From the NCBI RefSeq assembly GCF_001577365.1, contig NZ_CP014513.1:248001-312000 (forward strand): 64,000 nt of DNA, written 5' to 3'. A program made the position numbers and the translations under genes. The notes beneath the pieces are model-generated. The model made no database searches. It was not told the origin of the DNA and saw only the letters and a program-made list of their open reading frames with translations. Shown here in pieces: positions 26,712 to 37,201 of the stretch; the first letter of the stretch is position 1; each line of letters begins with the position of its first letter. The DNA comes from Frondihabitans sp. PAMC 28766. GTDB lineage: Bacteria; Actinomycetota; Actinomycetes; Actinomycetales; Microbacteriaceae.

Positions 26712-27833
26712 CGCGCCGCGTTGCACCACGCCGGACGCAATCGCGACGACGGCGATGGTGAGAAGCGCGCCCAGCACGATCGCCGCATCCTCTCCCGGCT
26801 GCAGCACGTGCTGCTGCAGCCCGAGGGTGACGGCTGCGACCGGCACCCCGAGCTGACCCGCAGCCACGGCGCCGAGTGCCCACGGCAGGCCCGCGAGCCG
26901 CGACACCAGGTGCGCGATGAGCGCGCTGGCCGCGAGAGCCACGCCGAGCAGGATCATCGCGGGGTGCTGCCCCAGACCCCGCACGTCGAGCGACGCCCCG
27001 AGCCAGACGAAGAAGAGGGGGCCGAAGAACCCCTCGGTGATTCCGAACAGCTGCCGCGCGAGCCGACGCGGTTCGCCGATGGCCCCGACCACCAGACCGA
27101 GCGCGAACCCCGCCAGCATGATCGACACGTGGGTGAACTCGGCGAGCGCCGCGAGCGCGAGCAGCAGGAGGATGTTGATGCGCAGCTCGAGCGCGAACTG
27201 CCGCTTCTCTGAGAACCGGTGCAGCCGGTGCCGCAGGCCGGAGCGATCCGCCCGACGCAGCACGAAGTAGAGGAGCACGCTGAGCGCCGCGATGATGAGC
27301 GCGCCGAGCGCCGCGACGGCCGCGCGGGCGGGATCGATCACGAGCGGGAGGGCCACGATCGACACCGTGTCGGCGATCGCGACCTGCACCGTGAGCTGTG
27401 CGAGCTTCGGCACCGAGCCCGCCGGCCATGACGCTGCGATCGGCAGGATCAGGGCGGCCGACGACGACGCCGCCAGCACGACGTAGAGCGCCGCATGGCC
27501 CGTGCCGAAGACAGCGGCCACCAGCACGGCGAGCACGGTGGCCGCCGCCCCGACGAGAGCCGCGCCGGCGATGCCGCGGAGGAGCACACCGCGGAGGCCG
27601 TCCCGCAGCGGCACGTGAGACCCCGCGACGAACATGGTCAGGCCGAAGCCGATGCCGGCGAGCAGCGCGAACGTGGCGTCACCGCTGTCGACGAGCCCGA
27701 ACCCGGTGCGCCCGATCAGCATGCCGCCGAACAGCTCACCGACGACGACGGGGATGCGCCACGCCCCGCGAGCCGCCAGCAGCGGGCCGAAGAGGCCGAC
27801 CAGCACGATGAGCCCGAGGGCGGCGAACGTCAC
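26700..27833 (-). CDS. cation:proton antiporter (CPA2/KefB-like)
   Basis: This 377-residue membrane protein has about 12 helices. Recognisable parts are RIPVVVGELFGGMLIGRTGF (helix 1-2), a central run of helices with LRINILLLLALAALAEFTHVS and GEPRRLARQLFGITEGFFGPLFFVWLGASLDVRG, which is the typical C-terminal antiporter module. It lacks the KTN/RCK domain of full-length Kef proteins. It would exchange Na+ or K+ for H+; the ion is unknown. The 3' end overlaps lgt on the other strand. Confidence 0.8.
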   Translation of the reverse strand: MTFAALGLIVLVGLFGPLLAARGAWRIPVVVGELFGGMLIGRTGFGLVDSGDATFALLAGIGFGLTMFVAGSHVPLRDGLRGVLLRGIAGAALVGAAATVLAVLVAAVFGTGHAALYVVLAASSSAALILPIAASWPAGSVPKLAQLTVQVAIADTVSIVALPLVIDPARAAVAALGALIIAALSVLLYFVLRRADRSGLRHRLHRFSEKRQFALELRINILLLLALAALAEFTHVSIMLAGFALGLVVGAIGEPRRLARQLFGITEGFFGPLFFVWLGASLDVRGLGQHPAMILLGVALAASALIAHLVSRLAGLPWALGAVAAGQLGVPVAAVTLGLQQHVLQPGEDAAIVLGALLTIAVVAIASGVVQRGASRS

Positions 27834-28058
27834 GCGGTACCACCCTTCGAGACGCCGGGAGTGCGTTCAGGCTAAGCCCGACCCCGACGGTTTGCACGCA
27901 GAAGTCCGCGCTTCAGCGGACAGACGCGCGCGCGCGAACGAGCTAGATTCGTGGTGTCGGGCACGGATGTCGGGTCCGTGCGACCGACCGGCGGCGTGGT
28001 GGGGCGTATTCGGGTTACTCTCCCACCACGCTGCATCCCCTCGGGCTTGCTCAGGCGG

Positions 28059-28439
28059 CTACTCGGCCTCGACGCCGTCGACCTCGGCCTGCAGCCGCTT
28101 GAGCTTGGCCTGCTTCTCGTAGAACTCGATCTCGCGATCGAGGTCGGCCAGCTCCTCCTCGGTGGTCTTCACGCGGTTCGACGCCGGGTGAACCAGCGTG
28201 TCCGCCCCGCCGCCGGCGCCGTAGCCCACCGGGTCGCGAGTGCTGCGCACCTGCCTCGGCGCCCGGTACTCCCGCCCGATCACGAACCAGAGCACGCATC
28301 CCACCACGGGGATGAAGATGATGAGCAGCGCCCAGACGACCTTCGGCATGTGCTGGATCTCGTGATCCTGGCGCGGAATCAGATCGACCAGCGCCACGAT
28401 GATCAGGATGACCGGGATGGCCTCGAGCAGCAGATACAT
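28059..28439 (-). CDS. small membrane protein with phospholipase-D nuclease N-terminal (PLDc_N) domain
   Basis: This 126-residue protein has two helices: residues ~3-20 (LLEAIPVILIIVALVDL) and ~33-53 (KVVWALLIIFIPVVGCVLWFVIG). They carry the PLDc_N signature and are followed by a charged coiled tail (EEELADLDREIEFYEKQAKL). There is no PLD catalytic domain; stand-alone PLDc_N proteins are common in actinobacteria and of unknown function. The start is MYLLLEAIP at 28439; longer upstream reading of the frame is out-of-frame shadow of the next gene. Confidence 0.75.
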   Translation of the reverse strand: MYLLLEAIPVILIIVALVDLIPRQDHEIQHMPKVVWALLIIFIPVVGCVLWFVIGREYRAPRQVRSTRDPVGYGAGGGADTLVHPASNRVKTTEEELADLDREIEFYEKQAKLKRLQAEVDGVEAE

Positions 28440-28673
28440 GAGCGAAATTCTATTGATCGCCTGAGAGCGCGCCATCCCCCGTCTGGGAGCACAAGCGCCC
28501 CTGGCTTTCGCCGCGCGCTGCCCGCAGCTCTCGTCGGCGGTCGGCACCTCGCCGAGGCGAGGATCGACGTGCAGTCCTGAGGTTCGGCAGCCCGGCCGCC
28601 GCGGCACCCGGACGGGGTCTGCGACAGGCGTCGGCGAGCGGGTACGGTGGTCGAGCGCGACCCGAGGAGACCA

Positions 28674-30261
28674 GTGACGCAGCCCCATCCGTTCGACTAC
28701 GGCACTCCGTCGTGGCAGCATCACCCGCACCGCAGGCGCTGGCTGATCGTCGGCCTCGCGATCGTCGCGGCCATCGCCGTCGTCGTCGCCGTCTTCGTCG
28801 TCCGCACCCTCACCGCCGACCCGGCGAACGCCCTCGAGGCGCGCTTCACGCAGAGCATCCAGTGGAACGACTGCGGCCACAGCTACTACTGCGGCCAGAT
28901 CGACGTGCCCGTCGACTGGCACGACACCGGCTCCGGCACGGCGCACCTCGCCCTGATGGAGCACCGCCCGAAGGGCAGTCCGGCCGGCACGATCCTGGTG
29001 AACCCCGGCGGGCCGGGCGGCTCGGGCGTCGACTTCGTCTCGAGCGGTGTCGAGAACGCCGTCGACGGGACCATCGCGTCGAAGTACGACGTCATCGGGT
29101 TCGACCCACCCGGCGTCGGGTATTCGAGCGCGGTGAAGTGCTACGACGCGAGCCGGCAAGACGACTATCTCTATGGCATCCTGCCCGGCGCGATCGGCAC
29201 GAAGGAGTGGATCGCCGCCGACGAGAAGCTGCAGACCCAGTTCGGCGACGCCTGCCAGGCGAAGACCGGCGCGCTGCTCGCCAACGTCGACACGACCAGC
29301 GCGGCCGCGACATGGATCTGATCCGAGCCGACCTCCACGAGACGACGCTGAACTACATCGGGTACTCGTACGGCTCGTACCTCGGCACGACGTATGCCGG
29401 GCTGTTCCCGAAGCGCGTCGGCCACTTCGTCTTCGACGGCGCCGACGACCCGTGGGCGGCAGCGGCACCCGGAGGCTCGGGCGACGGCCTCGTCGACCAG
29501 GCGGTCGGCTTCGAGGGCGACCTCAAGGCGTTCGTGACCGCGTGCGTGGCCGGGGCGACCAAGGCGACCGGCTCGGCGCCGTGCCCCTCACCGGCAGCGC
29601 CGACCAGGGCATGGCCGAGGTCACCGCCCTGCTGAACCGCGTGCAGTCCACCCCCGAAAAGAACAGCGACGGCAGGATGCTCGGCTCCGCCACGTTGGCG
29701 ACGGCGATCAGCTCGGCCCTCTACGACACCTCCGAGTGGCCCGATCTCGCCTCGGCCTTCCGCGGCGTGCAGGCCGGTGACCCCAAAGCGGCGTTCGCTC
29801 TCGCCGACGAGTACAACGACCGGTCGCCGAAGGGCAAGTACTACGACAACACGGCGGAGGCCTTCAACGCGATCACGTGCCTCGAAGACGGCGGCGACCC
29901 CGACATGGGCGACCTGCGCAAGCAGGCGATCGAGCTGAAGAAGAAGGCGCCGGTGCTCGGCGTCTACCAGGCGTACAGCGACCTCGTCTGCGACGAATGG
30001 CCGGTGCAGCCGATCGCCTTCCCGAAGCCGGTGACGGCGCCAGGCGCGGCGCCCATCGTCGTGATCGGCAACACGGGCGACCCGGCGACGCCGTACTCGG
30101 GCGCGAAGTCGCTCGCGAAGCAGCTCGACTCCGGCCACCTGCTCACTTACGTCGGCGAGGGCCACACCATCTACGACAAGGGCAACACCTGCATCGACGC
30201 CGCCGTCGACGCCTACCTCCAGCACGGCACCGTCCCCGCCGCCGGCCAGCGCTGCCACTAG
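28674..30261 (+). pseudogene. tripeptidyl-aminopeptidase-like secreted alpha/beta-hydrolase, broken by two single-base deletions
   Basis: Three frames join into one protein of about 529 residues. Part 1 (GTG 28674, with GAGGAG 4 nt upstream) has a membrane anchor or signal (residues ~20-45), CGQIDVPVDWH and NPGGPGGSG. After about 29312, where one C appears missing in GCC(C)GC, part 2 gives RDMDLIRADL and YIGYSYGSYLG with the nucleophile Ser. After about 29584, where one C is missing in a C run, part 3 runs to the end with GNTGDPATPY (acid) and GEGHTIY (His). All family landmarks survive, so both lesions may be base-calling errors. The family removes N-terminal tripeptides outside the cell. 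Confidence 0.75.
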
Positions 30262-30365
30262 AAGTCGCCCTCCGCAGCGCCGAAGGCGCGACGCCCGCGG
30301 CAGCGGGCCAGACAAGCACTGAGGCTCATGTTCGGGAGGCGGCGAAGCCGCCGACCATCCGAGAG

Positions 30366-30455
30366 CGGAGCCGGTGGGATTTGAACCCACGGTGCCCAAA
30401 AAGGGCACTCCACCTTAGCAGGGTGGTGCACTAGGCCGAACTATGCGACAGCTCC
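30366..30455 (-). tRNA. tRNA-Ser(GCU)
   Basis: The minus strand folds as a class II tRNA. Acceptor arms GGAGCTG and CGGCTCC pair with discriminator G. The anticodon arm is CCACC-CTGCTAA-GGTGG with anticodon GCT (reads AGC/AGU). The long variable arm GTGCCC-TTTTT-GGGCAC is typical of serine tRNA. The T-arm is GTGGG-TTCAAAT-CCCAC. CCA is not encoded. No integrase or attachment-site duplication was seen next to it. Confidence 0.95.
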
Positions 30456-30486
30456 TGGGGCCCGCCGAGGCGAGCACACGGCCTCC

Positions 30487-30492
30487 ACTATA
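30487..30492 (-). promoter_or_regulatory. -10 element of the tRNA-Ser promoter
   Basis: TATAGT lies 31 nt before the mature 5' end of the tRNA on the minus strand, a normal distance for a tRNA precursor leader. A clear -35 was not seen. Confidence 0.45.
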
Positions 30493-30549
30493 GCGGGTGG
30501 TGGATGTGCAACCCAGCCGCGTGGCCTCCTGCGGTCGGTGTCCGCATTA

Positions 30550-30655
30550 AGGCCCACATCTTTGCCCCCCGATCTGGGTGCAGATGTCCCCTTGTCCTCC
30601 TTTATGGGGACCCGTAGAGTCATCTCATCGGCCCGCTCCCCCCAGCGATCCCGAC
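30550..30655 (+). ncRNA. 6C RNA (actinobacterial small RNA with two C6 loops)
   Basis: The 6C motif is a conserved actinobacterial RNA defined by two stem-loops that each expose six or more cytosines. Here ACATC (30556-30560) pairs with GATGT (30583-30587) around TTTGCCCCCCGATCTGGG. A second stem, CGCT-CCCCCC-AGCG, lies at 30634-30647 with exactly six C in its loop. Between them GTCCCC and GGGGAC can also pair. A strong terminator follows at 30729. In relatives the RNA acts as a base-pairing regulator through its C-rich loops, for example B11 in mycobacteria. The strand and ends are inferred from structure only. Confidence 0.65.
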
Positions 30656-30728
30656 GGTCGGCAGCCCGAATCTGCCGGTCGCGCTGGGGCGGCGGTCCTC
30701 CCCTGGCATTGATGCCAGGCACGCAGCG

Positions 30729-30768
30729 CCCTGCGAGGCCGAACACCCCTGATCCCGGCCTCGCAGGG
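30729..30768 (+). terminator. terminator downstream of the 6C RNA
   Basis: CCCTGCGAGGCCG (30729-30741) and CGGCCTCGCAGGG (30756-30768) form a perfect 13-bp stem, followed by TTTCC. Confidence 0.65.
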
Positions 30769-30807
30769 TTTCCACTCCCGGCTTCCCCCGGCCGGTTGAG
30801 TGATTGG

Positions 30808-30850
30808 GCCGCCCCGCCAGTTGGTTACTTGCGGGGCGGCTTCATTTTCG
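30808..30850 (+). terminator. second strong terminator hairpin
   Basis: GCCGCCCCGC (30808-30817) pairs perfectly with GCGGGGCGGC (30831-30840), then TTCATTTTCG. It would back up the previous terminator for the plus-strand RNA. Confidence 0.6.
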
Positions 30851-30867
30851 TCGGGCGACACCTCGCG

Positions 30868-30913
30868 TTTCGGCCGAGGGCCCAGCGCCGCGGCGCGGGG
30901 AGGTCGGCCGAAA
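30868..30913 (-). terminator. hairpin downstream of the LCP gene
   Basis: TTTCGGCCGA (30868-30877) and TCGGCCGAAA (30904-30913) are perfect arms just past the LCP stop codon, in its direction of transcription. Confidence 0.5.
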
Positions 30914-30930
30914 TCGGGGGTCTCGACGGC

Positions 30931-32208
30931 CTAGAACTTGTAGGCGACCGAGCAGGTCTGCTCGGCGGCGCTCTGGCCGGTGAGGCCGGAGATCTCGGTG
31001 GCCGGCGCCGACGACGAGGCTGCAGGATGCGACGCCCCGCCGGTCGCGGCCCCGCCCGAGCTGCTGCCGCTGGCCCCGGCCGCCGCACCCGACTCCGACC
31101 CGACGCCGGTGCTGCCGGCCGGCACGGTGAACGGCTGGTCGGCCTTGATCGCGCCGAAGAGCTTCGACGCGGTCACCAGGTCGGGCTGCACCTTCTCGCT
31201 GTAGACGCCCGTGCCCCCGGTCGTGCCGGGGTACTGCACGAAATTCACGTTCTGGAGGTTCAGGCTCTTGAGTGCCGAACCCATCTGGATGAGGGTGCCG
31301 GTGTTGTTCAGGCTGTTCGACAAAGTCATGTTGCTCGCGGCCGCGTGGGCGAGCCCGTAGAGCTTCGTCGGGCTGCCGAGGGTGCCGCCGCTCTTGATGG
31401 TGCGGAGCATCGACGAGAGGTAGACCTGTTGGCTCGAGATTCGGCCGAGGTCGCTGCCATCCCCCACGCCGTGCCGCGAGCGGAGGAACGCGAGGGCGTC
31501 GGATCCTGACAGCGTCGTGGTGCCGGCGGGAAGGTCGAGCCCGGTGTAACGGTCGTGGACCGGCTTGTCGACGCACACCGGCACCCCGCCGATGGCGTTC
31601 GACATCTCGATGACTCCGTTGAACGAGATCTGGCCGGCGAAGGGGACGTCGACGCCGGTGAGCTGCTTGACGGTCTGCACGACGCAGTTGAGGCCACCGT
31701 CGCCGGAGGCCGAGTTGATCGGCTGCGCACTCCTCGCGGAGGTCGAGCCGCTGCCGTCGGCCGTCGGGCACGACGGGATCGGAACCACCAGGTCGCGGGG
31801 GATGCTGACGGCGGTCGCGTTGGTGTGGTCGGCGGAGACGTGCAGCAGGATGTTGACGTCGTTGAGCGTCGCATCCCGCACCCCGTAGGTGTTGCCCTGC
31901 TTCGGGTCGTTGTCGGTGCCGACGATCAGGATGTTGAAGCCGCCCTTGTAGGCGCTGATGCCCTGGCCCTTCGCGACCGGTTCGGTCTTCTCGCCCTGGA
32001 GCGCGACGCCGGGGCCGAGGTCGCTCTGCACCCGGTGCAGGGCGATGGCGCCGACTGAGACAGTGCTGACGACGCCGACCGCCGCGACGAGGGCGACCCC
32101 CCTCGCGAGGGCTCCGCACGGGTGCTGCCTCGGCAGTCGGCCGTGGCGGGCCACGCCTGTGGTGCGGCTGCGGAGAGAGCGTCGAGTCGGCTCGGGGGCG
32201 TCGTTCAC
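30931..32208 (-). CDS. LytR-CpsA-Psr (LCP) family cell-wall glycopolymer ligase
   Basis: This ~425-residue protein has a short cytoplasmic N-terminus, one membrane helix (GVALVAAVGVVSTVSVGAIAL) and an extracytoplasmic LCP domain. Motifs include NILIVGTDND, DVNILLHVSADHTNATAVSIPRDLVV (the phosphate-binding Arg) and AFLRSRHGVGDGSDLGRISSQQ (Arg/Asp pocket). LCP enzymes attach teichoic-type or arabinogalactan polymers to peptidoglycan. A Ser/Gly/Ala-rich tail ends in a short segment with a Cys. GTG 32208 is chosen because AAAGGA lies 5 nt upstream; earlier in-frame ATG codons lack a site. Confidence 0.85.
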   Translation of the reverse strand: MNDAPEPTRRSLRSRTTGVARHGRLPRQHPCGALARGVALVAAVGVVSTVSVGAIALHRVQSDLGPGVALQGEKTEPVAKGQGISAYKGGFNILIVGTDNDPKQGNTYGVRDATLNDVNILLHVSADHTNATAVSIPRDLVVPIPSCPTADGSGSTSARSAQPINSASGDGGLNCVVQTVKQLTGVDVPFAGQISFNGVIEMSNAIGGVPVCVDKPVHDRYTGLDLPAGTTTLSGSDALAFLRSRHGVGDGSDLGRISSQQVYLSSMLRTIKSGGTLGSPTKLYGLAHAAASNMTLSNSLNNTGTLIQMGSALKSLNLQNVNFVQYPGTTGGTGVYSEKVQPDLVTASKLFGAIKADQPFTVPAGSTGVGSESGAAAGASGSSSGGAATGGASHPAASSSAPATEISGLTGQSAAEQTCSVAYKF

Positions 32209-32266
32209 GGGCGTCCTTTCGTCGGGCAAGGCCATCGACACTACGGGAGGCACTTCCGAACGCGCT

Positions 32267-32343
32267 GGACGCACGGGCCTGGATGCGCGCCCCTGACGCG
32301 CACCCCTGGACGCGCGCCCCGGACGCGCACCCCTGGACGCGGG
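32267..32343. repeat. short tandem repeat, unit about 13-14 nt
   Basis: Five to six imperfect units of the form GGACGCGC(A/G)CCCCT run head to tail in the gap between the LCP gene and the FMN riboswitch. Units alternate between CGCGCGCCCC and CGCGCACCCC. No protein is encoded. Such arrays often vary in copy number. Confidence 0.65.
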
Positions 32344-32373
32344 AATGGCCCGGCTGGCACAGTGGTTGCAGCA

Positions 32374-32545
32374 AGTGCTTCAGGGACGGTGAGATTCCGT
32401 ACCGGCGGTGACAGCCCGCGAACCCCGTGCCATCACGGGGCCGAACCGGCCAGCACGATCTTCGGGTCGTTCGATTCCGGTGCCGACAGTCCGCATCACG
32501 CGGCGCCACGACAACGTGCGCGACAGTCTGGATGGAAGAAGCCTC
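32374..32545 (+). promoter_or_regulatory. FMN riboswitch (RFN element)
   Basis: The conserved RFN blocks appear in order: CTTCAGGGACGGTGAGATTC, then CCGTACCGGCGGTGACAGCC, CCGCGAA, a variable hairpin, CCGGTGCCGACAGTC and finally CAGTCTGGATGGAAGAAG. The last block ends 16 nt before the start codon of the riboflavin transporter gene and close to its AAAGGA site. That fits FMN-dependent shut-off at the level of translation start. The gene downstream is the expected target class. Confidence 0.93.
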
Positions 32546-32560
32546 CTTCAAAGGACCCCG

Positions 32561-33244
32561 ATGGACGCCATCCGATGGCTTTTCGACTCCACTTTTCAGA
32601 TCGGCGACCAGACGGTGCTCTGGCGCGAAGTGATCGGCAACCTCTTCGGCCTCGTCTCGGCCCTCGGCGGCATGCGCCGCAAGGTCTGGGCCTGGCCGAT
32701 CGGCATCGTCGGCAACGCGCTGCTCTTCACCGTCTTCCTCGGCGCCGTGTTCGACACCCCGAACCCGGTCAACCTGCTGGGCCAGGCCGGGCGGCAGATC
32801 ATGTTCATCATCGTGTCGGTCTACGGCTGGTGGGCCTGGAAGCACCGCTCGAGCGCGGGCCTCGGCGCCGTCGAGCCGAAGTGGGCCGGCGCCCGCACCC
32901 GCATCCTGCTGGCGGTCGCCCTGGTGGGCGGCACGGCGATCCTGACTCCCCTCTTCACGGCGCTCGGCTCGTACGCCCCGGTGTGGAGCGATGCGTGGAT
33001 CTTCATGGGCTCGCTGCTCGCGACCTACGGCATGGCGAAGGGCTGGGTCGAGTTCTGGCTCATCTGGGTCGCGGTCGACATCGTGGGCGTGCCGCTGCTT
33101 CTGAGCGCGGGCTACTGGGCCTCCGCGATCATGTACGTCTTCTACGGCGTGTTCACGCTCACCGGATTCTTCGTCTGGGCGCGGACCCGCAGGATGCAGG
33201 CGCTGCCGGTGATCCCGGATCCTGCGCCCGTCTCCGTCCCCTAG
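32561..33244 (+). CDS. ribM: riboflavin transporter (PnuC family, RibM/PnuX type)
   Basis: This 227-residue membrane protein has about seven helices with the PnuC-family pattern (WPIGIVGNALLF, QIMFIIVSVYGWWAWK, WVAVDIVGVPLL). PnuC proteins import nicotinamide riboside; the actinobacterial RibM/PnuX branch carries riboflavin. The FMN riboswitch directly upstream decides for riboflavin. ATG 32561 is preceded by AAAGGA. Transport would be facilitated diffusion trapped by riboflavin kinase. Confidence 0.88.
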   Translation: MDAIRWLFDSTFQIGDQTVLWREVIGNLFGLVSALGGMRRKVWAWPIGIVGNALLFTVFLGAVFDTPNPVNLLGQAGRQIMFIIVSVYGWWAWKHRSSAGLGAVEPKWAGARTRILLAVALVGGTAILTPLFTALGSYAPVWSDAWIFMGSLLATYGMAKGWVEFWLIWVAVDIVGVPLLLSAGYWASAIMYVFYGVFTLTGFFVWARTRRMQALPVIPDPAPVSVP

Positions 33245-33292
33245 CCGCTCCGCCATAATGGTCGCGACCCGCCGACGAGAGACGGACGCGCT

Positions 33293-35659
<2,367 letters not shown>

Positions 35660-35759
35660 CTCGCGCCGGTGGCCGCCTCTCGGGCGAGACGGGCAGACCG
35701 CCGGCACACGGCGAGCGCACGGCACACCGTAACCCCGCGGACACACTCCGCGGCGTAGC

Positions 35760-37157
35760 GTGGCGCTCGTGACCGCACCCACCATTTCCACCGTCGGCGA
35801 GCTCCGGGCATCGGGGCACGATTTCAAGAGCGTTCGTCAGGAGATCCGCGACAATCTGCTCGCGGCCCTGCGCGAAGGGCGCGACCCGTGGCCGGGTCTG
35901 CACGGCTTCGAGAACACCGTCATCCCCCAGCTCGAGCGCGCGCTGATCGCCGGGCACGACGTCGTACTGCTCGGCGAGCGCGGCCAGGGCAAGACCCGCC
36001 TGCTGCGCACCCTGTCGGGCCTCCTCGACGAGTGGTCGCCGGTGATCGCCGGGTCGGAGCTGGGCGAGCACCCCTACGAGCCGATCACGCACGCCAGCAT
36101 CCGCCGCGCGGCCGAGCTGGGCGACACCCTGCCCATCGAGTGGAAGAGCCGCCAGGAGCGCTACGTCGAGAAGCTCGCCACCCCCGACACCTCGGTCGCC
36201 GACCTCATCGGCGACGTCGACCCGATGAAGGTCGCCGAGGGTCGCAGCCTGGGCGACCCCGAGACCATCCACTTCGGGCTCATCCCCCGCAGCCACCGCG
36301 GCATCGTCGCCATCAACGAGCTGCCCGACCTCGCCGAGCGCATCCAGGTCGCAATGCTCAACGTGATGGAAGAGCGCGACATCCAGATCCGCGGCTACGT
36401 GCTGCGGCTGCCGCTCGACGTGCTCGTCGTCGCCAGCGCCAACCCGGAGGACTACACCAACCGCGGCCGGATCATCACGCCCCTGAAAGACAGGTTCGGC
36501 GCCGAGATCCGCACCCACTACCCGACCGAGCTCGACGACGAGGTGGCAGTGATCCGCCAGGAGGCCGAGCTCGTGGCCGAGGTGCCCGACTACCTCGTCG
36601 AGATCCTGGCGCGCTTCACGCGGGCTCTCCGCGAGTCGAGTGCCGTCGATCAGCGCTCCGGGGTGAGCGCCCGCTTCTCGATCGCGGGGGCCGAGACCAT
36701 CGCGGCCGCGGCCATCCACCGGGCCACCCGGCAGGGCGAGGACCACGCCGTCGCGCGCCCCATCGACCTCGAGACGGCGGTCGACGTGCTCGGCGGCAAG
36801 ATCGAGTTCGAGTCGGGCGAAGAGGGGCGGGAGGACGAGATCCTGGACCACCTGCTGCGGACGTCGACGGCCGAGACCGTGCGCGCGCACTTCCGCGGCA
36901 TCGACTTCGGCGTGCTCGTCGACGCCCTCGAGGGCGGCGTGATGGTGACCACCGGCGAGCAGGTCGCTGCCCGCGACTTCCTCGCGGGTCTGCCGTCCCT
37001 CGGCGAGTCCGAGCTGTACGACGAGGTGGCGTCACGCCTCGGCGCGACCAACGACGGCGAGCGCGCGGGCGCGATCGAGTTGGCCCTCGAGGGCCTCTAT
37101 CTCGCGCGCCGAGTCAGCAAGGAGAGCGGCGGGGGCGAAGCCGCGTATGGCATCTAG
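35760..37157 (+). CDS. AAA+ ATPase, magnesium-chelatase ChlI/MoxR-like
   Basis: This 465-residue soluble ATPase has Walker A LLGERGQGKTRLLRTL near residue 70 and an extended Walker B with helix-2 insert, HRGIVAINELPDLAERIQVAMLNVMEERDIQIRG. The sensor VVASANPEDYTNRGRIITPLKDRFGAEI is the ChlI/MoxR group pattern. GTG 35760 opens the frame. GTG 35769 is also possible because TAGCGT sits just upstream as a potential leaderless -10. A VWA partner follows 44 nt later, so the two likely form a chaperone-type complex that remodels an unknown client. Confidence 0.82.
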   Translation: MALVTAPTISTVGELRASGHDFKSVRQEIRDNLLAALREGRDPWPGLHGFENTVIPQLERALIAGHDVVLLGERGQGKTRLLRTLSGLLDEWSPVIAGSELGEHPYEPITHASIRRAAELGDTLPIEWKSRQERYVEKLATPDTSVADLIGDVDPMKVAEGRSLGDPETIHFGLIPRSHRGIVAINELPDLAERIQVAMLNVMEERDIQIRGYVLRLPLDVLVVASANPEDYTNRGRIITPLKDRFGAEIRTHYPTELDDEVAVIRQEAELVAEVPDYLVEILARFTRALRESSAVDQRSGVSARFSIAGAETIAAAAIHRATRQGEDHAVARPIDLETAVDVLGGKIEFESGEEGREDEILDHLLRTSTAETVRAHFRGIDFGVLVDALEGGVMVTTGEQVAARDFLAGLPSLGESELYDEVASRLGATNDGERAGAIELALEGLYLARRVSKESGGGEAAYGI

Positions 37158-37201
37158 CTCGTCGCCCTCGCATCGAGCACCAGCCGTGAAGGAGCAGCAC
37201 C

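Noticed and set aside
27934..28580. Plus-strand open frame of 209 codons opposite the PLDc_N gene
   Set aside because: No domain, biased composition and overlapped by a recognisable minus-strand gene; the TAGATT word upstream of it leads nowhere.
30366..30455. tRNA-Ser as a possible integration site for a mobile element
   Set aside because: No integrase, no repeated 3' tRNA segment and ordinary neighbours on both sides.
30540..30850. Signal recognition particle RNA (often near tRNA-Ser in actinobacteria)
   Set aside because: The conserved GGAAGGAAGCAG-type tetraloop region is absent on both strands; the C6 loops fit 6C RNA instead.
32267..32343. CRISPR array or coding repeat
   Set aside because: Units are 13-14 nt without spacers and no open frame uses them.
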